A stretch of 64,000 nt of DNA from a virus. Where the stretch lies: positions 27,483 to 91,482 of the IMG/VR virus record IMGVR_UViG_3300049491_000419; one strand, 5' to 3'. The position numbers and the translations under genes were made by a program. This document shows, in pieces, positions 45,445 to 52,771 of the stretch (the first letter of the stretch is position 1; every line of letters starts with the position of its first letter). Under the pieces are notes generated by a model. It was given only the letters and a program-made list of their open reading frames with translations, ran no database searches and was not told the DNA's origin.

Positions 45445-46119
45445 ATGTTAATGGATACGCAATTCTTAACACTACCCGGTGGTTCATTTAATGGTGCCGC
45501 CGCAACCGGTACAACTGCAAATCGTCCGACACCTGCTTCGGGAATGATAAGATATAACGGAACTCTGAACCGATTTGAATCATATGAACAATCTGCCTGG
45601 TTGACCTCCTCTGGAGTGTTAGATAAATCAACAACCTCGGTAACGGCGACCACCGCCGCCGCGACAACGTTGTTTACCTTTTCTGTTCCCGGAAATACAT
45701 TAAACACCGACGGTATATTAAGATTAACTATGAATGGCTCATTTACCGTCGGTGGAACAGGACGAACATGCACTATAACTATTTCCTATGGTGGTACTAC
45801 AATGTGGACCGACACCACTGCAACCGTCACTAACGGATTGGTAATGGGTTGGTCGATGGATCTAATGTTAGCAGCAAATAACTCCGCCAATGCTCAGACA
45901 CTTAGTGGGAATATTACACTGGGAACACCTGGTGCACCAACAACTGGTACTGCTGGTAATTTTGCAGCCGCATTAAATACGGCGCCAACCGCAACCACAA
46001 ATATTTTGGGTTCGGCTGCATTTGCCTCAGCAGGTGCAGGCACATTCTTAGTTCAGGTAAGTTTTAGTGGAACAGTTACCGGATTCATTAAAAATATTCA
46101 TATCTTAGAGAAATTATAA
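45445..46119 (+). CDS. Fibre protein, C-terminal part after the in-frame stop
   Basis: This segment is in the same frame as the gene ending at 45339, and the frame is open from 45340. The first ATG (45445) has no ribosome-binding site; a purine-rich GGAGG at 45355-45359 has no start codon close behind it. From that ATG, 224 residues include LTLPGGSFNGAAATGTTANR, the repeated RPTPASGMIRYNGTLNRFES segment, and a beta-rich tip (FTVGGTGRTCTITISYGGTT). It is probably the second half of one 457-codon fibre. Its stop overlaps the next start by 1 bp. Confidence 0.65.
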   Translation: MLMDTQFLTLPGGSFNGAAATGTTANRPTPASGMIRYNGTLNRFESYEQSAWLTSSGVLDKSTTSVTATTAAATTLFTFSVPGNTLNTDGILRLTMNGSFTVGGTGRTCTITISYGGTTMWTDTTATVTNGLVMGWSMDLMLAANNSANAQTLSGNITLGTPGAPTTGTAGNFAAALNTAPTATTNILGSAAFASAGAGTFLVQVSFSGTVTGFIKNIHILEKL

Positions 46120-47678
46120 TGGCAACAATATATAATAAAGTTACGAGAGAATGGGGATCAATAGATGATACGTCTTCCCTTTCAACCGATTGGTTAATTA
46201 ATCCTATATTCACAGACCAAAACTTAGCAATGGCGTTGGGACAAGATTATTGGCAATTTACTGGAAATACGATTAGTACAATTACTCAGAACGAATATGA
46301 TATTATTAAAGTTACGCAATCTAAAGATAGAGCGTGGACTTTAATACAGGCCGAAAGAGAACGTAGAATATATACATTAGGTGTACAAGTTTCCTCAGAC
46401 CGATTTCATAGTGATCCTACCTCGCGGGTTCAATTTGTTGCTTTAGCATCTTATGGAAATACAATGCCAAACACCATCTATTGGAAAACAATGTCGGGTT
46501 CTTTCGTCTTAATGACTCCGACATTGGCCTCTCAAATTGTTTCGGCAGTTGCTAGTATGGATTCGGGTATTTTTGCTTATGCTGAGCAATTAAAGTCGGC
46601 TCTTTATGCAAGTACAGATCCATCAAATTTTGATATCTATACAGGTTGGCCAACCACATTCACATCTTTAACAATTGGTAATTTATCGGGAACATTTTCT
46701 AAGGTAACTACTGATTCGGTAGGAAGGGTAGTTTCAGGATCAAATCCAACAACACTTCTCGGATACGGAATAACTGATGCAATTAGTTCATCTGAAAAGG
46801 CAGCTATCAATGGTGTAGCTACATTAGGGGCTGATGTTAAAATCACACCAGCACAGTTACCCTCTGTTGTTTCGGCAATATCTACACAGAATATTGCCCA
46901 AAGATCTTTTCTATCGCAGACTGTAGATATCTCGGGAATACTTCAACCTATGTTGGCACGTAATAAAGTAGGTTATTGGGCGCCACCCGGTAACGGAACA
47001 ACTGTGCCTGGTGTTTTCGGAATTACAGCACCGACCGCCCTCGGGACCGCAACAGCAAGAACCGTTGCTACCACTAATTTAGCCAACAGAATGAGACGAA
47101 TTGGGTATCCCAGCGCGTCCACAGCAGCATCATTTGCTGGTGTGAGAACTGCTGTAGCACAATTCACATGTGGATCGGGAATAGTTCGTGATGGATCGGG
47201 ATTTACTCTTGTCGAACGATGGGTAGAAAGCACACCCGCACCTGTCGCAGGACAACGAGCCTTTGCTGGCATGTCTAGTACCACGGCAGCACCATCAAAT
47301 GTAGAGTCAAACACATTAACTAATTCGATAGGTATTGGTCAACTATCAACAGATGCTACACAATGGTATTGGATACAAGGCGGATCATCGGCACAATCGG
47401 CAATGGCTATTGGGGCATCTATAGGTGCTCCGGCCGGAAACTCGACAACTGTTTGGGAATTAGCTATCTATTGCCCCAATAATATTGCCAATACATATTA
47501 TCTATTACTCACAAATGTAACCACAGGTGTTACAGCGAGTACCACAATGTCGGGTACGTCGGCACAGATACCTTTATCAACGACATTATTGGCTCACAGA
47601 CACTGGATTTGCAATAATGCAACCGCCCTCGCAGTGAGTATGGACCTTTGCTCATTGTATATTGAAACGGACAACTAA
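46119..47678 (+). CDS. Fibre/adhesin protein with a DUF4376-like domain
   Basis: The 519-residue protein has an N-terminal region, then a DUF4376-like domain at about residues 68-165 (DRAWTLIQAERERRIYTLGV, VQVSSDRFHSDPTSRVQF, WKTMSGSFVLMTPTLA). A shaft segment follows (VTTDSVGRVVSG, LLGYGITDA), and then a large beta-rich tip from about 290 to the end. DUF4376 domains are found near the ends of phage fibres and in fibre partners. The following gene carries a second copy of this domain. Confidence 0.78.
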   Translation: MATIYNKVTREWGSIDDTSSLSTDWLINPIFTDQNLAMALGQDYWQFTGNTISTITQNEYDIIKVTQSKDRAWTLIQAERERRIYTLGVQVSSDRFHSDPTSRVQFVALASYGNTMPNTIYWKTMSGSFVLMTPTLASQIVSAVASMDSGIFAYAEQLKSALYASTDPSNFDIYTGWPTTFTSLTIGNLSGTFSKVTTDSVGRVVSGSNPTTLLGYGITDAISSSEKAAINGVATLGADVKITPAQLPSVVSAISTQNIAQRSFLSQTVDISGILQPMLARNKVGYWAPPGNGTTVPGVFGITAPTALGTATARTVATTNLANRMRRIGYPSASTAASFAGVRTAVAQFTCGSGIVRDGSGFTLVERWVESTPAPVAGQRAFAGMSSTTAAPSNVESNTLTNSIGIGQLSTDATQWYWIQGGSSAQSAMAIGASIGAPAGNSTTVWELAIYCPNNIANTYYLLLTNVTTGVTASTTMSGTSAQIPLSTTLLAHRHWICNNATALAVSMDLCSLYIETDN

Positions 47679-47683
47679 CCATT

Positions 47684-48208
47684 ATGTATACTATTTTTTT
47701 AGACTCGGGCGAGGTAATGCGTATCTCGGATTCTAAGATTGTCGCGCCAGCTCAAGATGAAAATGATTTAGATTTTATAGAGTATAAGACATGGATCGCC
47801 CAGGGCAATTCACCTACTGTAGGATCAACCTCTGCAGCGGGATTATCCGAGCAAAAAATTGATAAATGGCGTCTAATACAAATTGAACGAGATAGAAGAA
47901 AGGCCGGTGGTGTTCAAGTTGGAGCTAATTGGTTCCATTCTGATGATACATCAAGAATACAGTTTATTGGATTATTGCTGTATGGTGCTAATATGCCAGC
48001 TAATATTATGTGGAAAACAATGTCTGGATCTTTTGTTCAAATGACACCTACATTAGCTCAGCAGATTTTTGGATCCATAGCAGCTAAGGATACATTAATT
48101 TTTACAATAGCAGAAACACACAAGGCCCAGGTATATGCATCGTCGACACCAGGTGTATACAATATCTTTAATGGCTCGCCAGCCTGGCCACTAATATATG
48201 GAGAATAA
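47684..48208 (+). CDS. DUF4376-domain fibre-associated protein
   Basis: The 174-residue protein has a short N-terminal part (MYTIFLDSGEVMRISDSKIV) and then a DUF4376 domain (WRLIQIERDRRKAGGVQVGA, WFHSDDTSRIQF, MWKTMSGSFVQMTPTLAQQI). It is clearly related to the middle of the preceding protein. Short proteins of this type act as fibre-tip or assembly partners in several phages; the role here is inferred. It starts 5 bp after the preceding gene. Confidence 0.75.
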   Translation: MYTIFLDSGEVMRISDSKIVAPAQDENDLDFIEYKTWIAQGNSPTVGSTSAAGLSEQKIDKWRLIQIERDRRKAGGVQVGANWFHSDDTSRIQFIGLLLYGANMPANIMWKTMSGSFVQMTPTLAQQIFGSIAAKDTLIFTIAETHKAQVYASSTPGVYNIFNGSPAWPLIYGE

Positions 48209-48209
48209 A

Positions 48210-48833
48210 ATGAAAAATCTTTGGAAATCTTTTGCTAATTGGGCAGTTATTACCATTGGAAAGATACATTGGGGATATAAGAAAGGCCTAACAGCATCAG
48301 AACTTGATGATATTAGAAAACTTCTAACGCCTCACTATTATGTAATCCTTACCCATAGGAAGAATCACCTGTCGACATTCTTTGTTGGTCTTGCAAGTTG
48401 GTTACTAACTCTGAAATGGAGTTATTGGGCTCACGCACTAATGAATCTGGAAGACGAAGTTAAATCTGATGATGACTTTAGGCTTGTAGAAGCAACAGGT
48501 GCTGGAGTTAACTATTCACCATTTGATCTTGTATTTGAAGTTCACGGAGTAACTTTACTCAAGCCTAAGAACATGTCTGCAGATCAGTGGACAGTTGTTA
48601 TGGATAAGGCAATGACCGAAGTTGGCAAGCCTTACGATTCGTTGTTTGATTTGAAGAATGACAGCGCCCTAAGTTGTGTCGAACTTGTTCGTACAGCACT
48701 AATGGCCGAACCAGACTACGAGAAGAACTTTGCTAACTTTGAAGAAATGATCAAGAAGCGTAAGAATCTAACACCACAGATGTTTTACGATTGCCCAGAT
48801 TTTGAAATCGTTTACGAAGTTAGACACCGCTAG
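48210..48833 (+). CDS. Permuted NlpC/P60-like (YiiX/DUF830-type) cysteine hydrolase
   Basis: From the ATG at 48210 (GGAGA six bases upstream) the protein has 207 residues. A His in SYWAHALMN comes before a Cys in SALSCVELVRTA, the reversed order of catalytic residues typical of permuted papain-like YiiX proteins. WLLTLKWSYWAH gives a hydrophobic patch near the His. Such enzymes may hydrolyse peptide or lipid amide bonds. It is the last gene of the fibre run, and its end overlaps the convergent Nudix gene by 14 bp. Target unknown. Confidence 0.6.
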   Translation: MKNLWKSFANWAVITIGKIHWGYKKGLTASELDDIRKLLTPHYYVILTHRKNHLSTFFVGLASWLLTLKWSYWAHALMNLEDEVKSDDDFRLVEATGAGVNYSPFDLVFEVHGVTLLKPKNMSADQWTVVMDKAMTEVGKPYDSLFDLKNDSALSCVELVRTALMAEPDYEKNFANFEEMIKKRKNLTPQMFYDCPDFEIVYEVRHR

Positions 48834-49275
48834 GATGTTGATTGATTATTAGTTTAATCTTTTCAATAGACTTTAGACTACAGAAACTTATTTTAGCACC
48901 TTGGTGCATTGGCTTCGGCCATTCTCCAAGATCTATCCAACAGTACCCGCAGCTCTCAGCATTCAATTCGGGTACAAACTCATCTTCGACTACACTCACG
49001 AAAGAATAATACTTGAAATGTTTATCTTTACTCTGATATACATCAAAGGGATAGATTTTTTCAATATCGGGAACAGATCCCATTTCTTCTGTTAGTTCAC
49101 GAAGAAGCGCATCCTTAGGTTGTTCCCCGTTTTCTACCATTCCACCCCAAAGTGACCAACACATTGAATGCGTCTTATGTGGCGCGCGAAGATTTAGTAA
49201 AACTCTTTTAGTTTTTGTAGAAACAAATATTGTTCCTACACCGGTCTTATTCGTAATTTGATTGACATTGTCCAT
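48820..49275 (-). CDS. Nudix hydrolase
   Basis: The 151-residue protein has a Nudix box at residues 45-66: Gly45, Glu51, Arg59-Glu60, Glu63-Glu64 and Gly66, in the order GX5EX7REUXEEXG. Nudix enzymes hydrolyse nucleoside diphosphates linked to another group, such as damaged dNTPs, NAD-like compounds or mRNA caps. T4-type phages often carry one (T4 NudE), but the substrate cannot be read from sequence. It is alone on the minus strand between plus-strand genes. Its ATG follows TATAAATA by 5 nt. Confidence 0.85.
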   Translation of the reverse strand: MDNVNQITNKTGVGTIFVSTKTKRVLLNLRAPHKTHSMCWSLWGGMVENGEQPKDALLRELTEEMGSVPDIEKIYPFDVYQSKDKHFKYYSFVSVVEDEFVPELNAESCGYCWIDLGEWPKPMHQGAKISFCSLKSIEKIKLIINQHPSGV

Positions 49276-49280
49276 AAAAC

Positions 49281-49288
49281 TATTTATA
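49281..49288 (-). promoter_or_regulatory. Exact T4 late core (TATAAATA) before the Nudix gene
   Basis: The minus strand reads TATAAATA, the exact T4 core, ending 5 nt before the Nudix ATG. A transcript from it would have almost no leader, so either the message is leaderless or the site is fortuitous in an AT-rich gap. Confidence 0.4.
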
Positions 49289-49300
49289 ATAAATAAATCT

Positions 49301-49909
49301 ATGAACTACACATTACACTATGAGAGATTGATTGAACGGGCGCAGGAACGATCAATTTTACCAGATGAATATTTTGAAGAGCATCACATTGTTCCTAAAT
49401 GCCTGGGTGGTGATAACTCGGACGAAAATCTTGTTAAGTTATTTCCCGAAGAGCATTATGTTGCACATCAGTTATTGGTTAAAATTTATCCAAAGGAGAA
49501 AAGTCTTGTATATGCTGCCCACATGATGGGTAACACAAGAAAAGGCAACAAGTCATATGCCTGGCTTCGATTAAAGTTTGCTAAAATTCGATCAAAAACA
49601 AAACATTCAGAAGAAACTAAAAGAAAGATATCCGAAACTCAAAGAGGAAGAATTGGACCGCCTATGCCCGAATCTACTAGATCGGCAATTATTTTAGCAA
49701 ATACTGGGAGATCGCCATCTAATAAAGGTGTTCCTATGTCTAAAGAAACTAAAAGAAAGATTACAGCAACGATGGAACCAATTTATGAATCAAAGCGCGG
49801 GATACCTATGCAAATTATTGAATGTCCACATTGTAATAAATCTGGAAATAAAATTGTAATGCATAGATGGCATTTCGATAAGTGTAAATCAATTATTCAT
49901 AATTATTGA
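49301..49909 (+). CDS. HNH homing endonuclease with NUMOD3-like repeats
   Basis: From the ATG at 49301 the protein has 202 residues. HHIVPKCLGG followed by Asn43 and EHYVAHQLL forms an HNH nuclease core (His28/29, His52, His56). Basic NUMOD3-type DNA-binding motifs follow (HSEETKRKISETQRG and SKETKRKITATM), and then a C-terminal CPHC...H...C zinc-finger-like end. This is the layout of free-standing phage homing endonucleases. It lies between two oppositely oriented virion units and overlaps the gp15-like gene by 17 bp, consistent with insertion as a mobile gene. Confidence 0.85.
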   Translation: MNYTLHYERLIERAQERSILPDEYFEEHHIVPKCLGGDNSDENLVKLFPEEHYVAHQLLVKIYPKEKSLVYAAHMMGNTRKGNKSYAWLRLKFAKIRSKTKHSEETKRKISETQRGRIGPPMPESTRSAIILANTGRSPSNKGVPMSKETKRKITATMEPIYESKRGIPMQIIECPHCNKSGNKIVMHRWHFDKCKSIIHNY

Positions 49910-51341
49910 TCACGGTACCATCGGGTGCTTGAATAATATTATCGATTCTCCAGAAGCCGGGTCCAAATTGCCCATAATAAGTATATGTCCAGTCACTTGT
50001 GGAAGAATCAAATCTATATTGACTCGAATTTGCGTTGTTGACCACATAATTCATTCCAGATGCAGTTCGTGAATCAAAGGAGACCATCCAATTCACGCCG
50101 TTGTATTCAATGATGTCATTAGGGTAAGCAACAATGAATTGCCCCCACGGACTTGTTGGAACGTTTAACGGAATAGCTGGTTCTTCGCCTGTACTGTTTG
50201 CTGAAGTTAGAAGATACCGCTGGCCCGCAGCAGCCAGCGGTAATCCGTGCCCGGGCCACACTTCTGTAGGATCGATAATGTTTGCAATCGGTAACATTGT
50301 GGTTGCAGGCAATGTATCAATGTCCGGAGTAAAAATCAAGACGTTTTGATTCATTGGGTCTTGCACAATGCCGCCGATGATGTCTGTATCAGTAACATCG
50401 AGATCGGGGTCAAGCTTTAGCCTAATTTTGGTGATATTAGGCGTGATCTGCCCGTATTTTTGTATTAGACTTCCCCAGCTTAGTGCAGGATCAACTTGTC
50501 CAAACTCGTTAAGCAATGTAATGGTATCTGTTGGGCCTGCATTGGCTACTGAAATTTTATAGTTGCCTTCTGATGTAACAATCTGAATAGGAATGCCACC
50601 GTAACATTTGAACGGATCATATTCCTTATCAATTCTATTACGTAGGTCATCAACATCGGCCACGTTGTAAACCTGTGTAACAATTTCAGCAATAAGTCCG
50701 CTTCTCTTAAGTTTAGCAGGCGGATTAATCCAAGCTTCGACCTTGAACTTGAAACTCATTACATCACGTTCTTCTGTGCCACCTTGTGGAATAGAACGAT
50801 TGGTCCAGCTAAAATCTTCCAGCCAGACTTCAAAAATACTTGTCCAGTCTAGTAGATTACTGTTCTGTTGAAGTTGAATAGATGGATTGAAGATGGTCAT
50901 AATCTGTTCCATCAACTGAAGTTTTGTGGTTGTATTGGTTGTCCAAACATCAAGCTTGAACATGATATCAATAGGCACAGGCATGTAACGTTCTACATCT
51001 TGTCTTACGCCCGGCTCTGAACCATAAGTCTGTGTAAGTGGATCAAACTGACGTTCTACCGTAGAAACTTTACCTACGTATTGCGTATCTTGTCTACGCT
51101 TTGGTTGATGCTTAATACTTTCAATCCATGCACTGAACATAGGTGCGGGTAGCATTGTATTCTCACTACCACCCTTGATAAGTTGTGCAACAAGCCATGA
51201 TGGATCACCGTATAAAATAGGTACTTGTTGAATAGTGTAAAGCCCGTTGGCGTCTGGACCGTTTCTAACTTTGATATCAGAAAAGATTCGCATAAACTGT
51301 AGTAGGTAACGTCTTACCTGGCCATCATAGAAAAAATCCAT
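49893..51341 (-). CDS. 15: Tail sheath stabiliser/completion protein gp15-like
   Basis: The 482-residue protein starts MDFFYDGQVRRYLLQFMRIF and has SDIKVRN, then VPILYGDPSWLVAQL, the recognisable order of gp15 N-termini (aromatic start, VPI-YG-P). gp15 caps the finished tail and binds the neck. T4 gp15 is about 272 residues, so this one carries some 200 extra residues at the C-terminus, a beta-rich part with repeated Tyr/Trp near the end. It is the second gene after gp14-like, which it meets at 51341. Confidence 0.7.
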   Translation of the reverse strand: MDFFYDGQVRRYLLQFMRIFSDIKVRNGPDANGLYTIQQVPILYGDPSWLVAQLIKGGSENTMLPAPMFSAWIESIKHQPKRRQDTQYVGKVSTVERQFDPLTQTYGSEPGVRQDVERYMPVPIDIMFKLDVWTTNTTTKLQLMEQIMTIFNPSIQLQQNSNLLDWTSIFEVWLEDFSWTNRSIPQGGTEERDVMSFKFKVEAWINPPAKLKRSGLIAEIVTQVYNVADVDDLRNRIDKEYDPFKCYGGIPIQIVTSEGNYKISVANAGPTDTITLLNEFGQVDPALSWGSLIQKYGQITPNITKIRLKLDPDLDVTDTDIIGGIVQDPMNQNVLIFTPDIDTLPATTMLPIANIIDPTEVWPGHGLPLAAAGQRYLLTSANSTGEEPAIPLNVPTSPWGQFIVAYPNDIIEYNGVNWMVSFDSRTASGMNYVVNNANSSQYRFDSSTSDWTYTYYGQFGPGFWRIDNIIQAPDGTVINNYE

Positions 51342-52639
51342 TATACTCCAGATCCGGGATCAATAACGCCCGGACTTCCTGTGTTAGAACTGTTACCACG
51401 CAGAGCAGCACGGTCATCCGCAATTGCAGATCTTGCAGCTTCGGCAGCGGTAGTTTGGGTTTTACGCTCTGCGTAAAGATCGACTTTCTGTTTAACAACT
51501 TGTGACAATGCTTGTTTCTCTGGTAGAATTGTTCCATCAGAAAGAACGGTATCTCTATTGTTATCAATGAATGTATCGAGAACTCTATTGTATGCAGTCC
51601 ATGCCTTCAAAACGTTCACCTCTATAAGTTTGAAACAGTTTCCCTGCTTCTGAAATAGTCTTTCTGGATAATAGTCAATACGTAGATAGTATTGCCCATC
51701 TTGCATTCCGGGCGGGAAAGTAATACCCGCACCAACAAGTGGTCCCGATGGAACTAAATTGTCCGTATTATCTGTAGAAAGGTTTGGAGGAGCGCCATCG
51801 CCGCTGAAATAGTTGCTGCCAACAATAGGATATCCTGTTTCATCTAGGTAGATGTATAGGTTAGCACTTTCAAAGAACTTAGGATCAAAGAAAGCATTCT
51901 TTTCAGCTTCTGCGACAACAGCATCATTGATGCCAATAATCTTGCAGAATAGGTCTAGTGAGTTCTTAATATCTGGGTTACATCCTAATCCTGGATTGCC
52001 ATTTTTATCTGAAACTTCTGCAAAACCGTCTGGCATAACTCCAATGCCTTGTCCAACACCACCAGCAGTTTGTCCTGTAGCAGCCTGATCGATAATCTCT
52101 GTGAACTCTACAGAAGCAGTCATCAACTTAGCCCTTACAAGCCAAATATGCGGAAACCATTTCTGTCCATATCCGGCAGCAGCATAAAGCGCATCCTGCA
52201 CAACATAGTAACGATTGATACCAACTGCATTATCAAAAATGGGAACATCACGCATGCTTGGAAACTCTAATACATCACCTGCAATAAGTTTTCTACCTAA
52301 CGAATCAAGCATATCATTATAGTGAAAAGTAATACGGATGACATCTGAACTCAAAAACACACCAAACTGTGATAGGTCGTAGTTTACGTCCTGTGGTTGG
52401 TGATGTCCGCGTAGCTCAATAACATTAGGATTGTATTTACGATTGTTGTTTGTTAGAAACAAAACGTCTTGAATAGTTGTTAACGAGGTGTCTGTATTTC
52501 CTGCGGAATCAGTTGTTGGACCCTCGTACATATGCACAAGAATACCGTCACCGGCAATTCTAAAATTTTCGCCAATGGCACGATCTATGAAATTAAAATC
52601 TGTACCCTTAACTGGATTCCAAAGTGAAATTCTTGCCAT
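51341..52639 (-). CDS. 14: Neck protein gp14-like
   Basis: The 432-residue protein begins MARISLWNPVKGTDFNFIDR. Its segments VFLSSDVIRITFHYNDM, LGRKLIAGDVLEFPSMRD and an aromatic stretch VRAKLM resemble gp14 neck proteins, with the SDxIxI...GRKL-GD-L-FP pattern. gp14 with gp13 forms the neck collar that joins head and tail. T4 gp14 is about 256 residues; the C-terminal extension ends in an Ala/Ser-rich tail. It has a late promoter and leads into gp15-like. Confidence 0.65.
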   Translation of the reverse strand: MARISLWNPVKGTDFNFIDRAIGENFRIAGDGILVHMYEGPTTDSAGNTDTSLTTIQDVLFLTNNNRKYNPNVIELRGHHQPQDVNYDLSQFGVFLSSDVIRITFHYNDMLDSLGRKLIAGDVLEFPSMRDVPIFDNAVGINRYYVVQDALYAAAGYGQKWFPHIWLVRAKLMTASVEFTEIIDQAATGQTAGGVGQGIGVMPDGFAEVSDKNGNPGLGCNPDIKNSLDLFCKIIGINDAVVAEAEKNAFFDPKFFESANLYIYLDETGYPIVGSNYFSGDGAPPNLSTDNTDNLVPSGPLVGAGITFPPGMQDGQYYLRIDYYPERLFQKQGNCFKLIEVNVLKAWTAYNRVLDTFIDNNRDTVLSDGTILPEKQALSQVVKQKVDLYAERKTQTTAAEAARSAIADDRAALRGNSSNTGSPGVIDPGSGV

Positions 52640-52667
52640 ACCTGCCCTCGTTTTATGTATTTATCAA

Positions 52668-52676
52668 TGAAGGAGA
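52668..52676 (-). promoter_or_regulatory. T4-type late promoter (TGATAAATA) for gp14-gp15
   Basis: TGATAAATA on the minus strand lies 29 nt before the gp14-like ATG. It is back to back with the plus-strand promoter at 52703, with only 26 bp between them. Confidence 0.75.
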
Positions 52677-52702
52677 TATAAAATCGCAGTAATTCTGTTT
52701 AT

Positions 52703-52711
52703 TGATAAATA
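52703..52711 (+). promoter_or_regulatory. T4-type late promoter (TGATAAATA) of the second fibre cluster
   Basis: TGATAAATA on the plus strand lies 61 nt before the ATG at 52772, giving a leader of about 55 nt. Confidence 0.75.
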
Positions 52712-52726
52712 AGTGATAAGACATGA

Positions 52727-52743
52727 CTAGCACCGTGTGCTAG
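52727..52743 (+). promoter_or_regulatory. Leader hairpin of the second fibre cluster
   Basis: CTAGCAC-CGT-GTGCTAG is a perfect 7-bp stem placed just after the late promoter and 28 nt before the ATG. It has no U-run. Its place is similar to the hairpin before the giant virion gene at 4866. Confidence 0.6.
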
Positions 52744-52771
52744 ACAGGATAATACCTGAACAGGAGAGCTT

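Noticed and set aside
31888-48208. Diversity-generating retroelement acting on fibre tips
   Set aside because: No reverse transcriptase and no template/variable repeat pair with adenine-specific differences was seen in the window.
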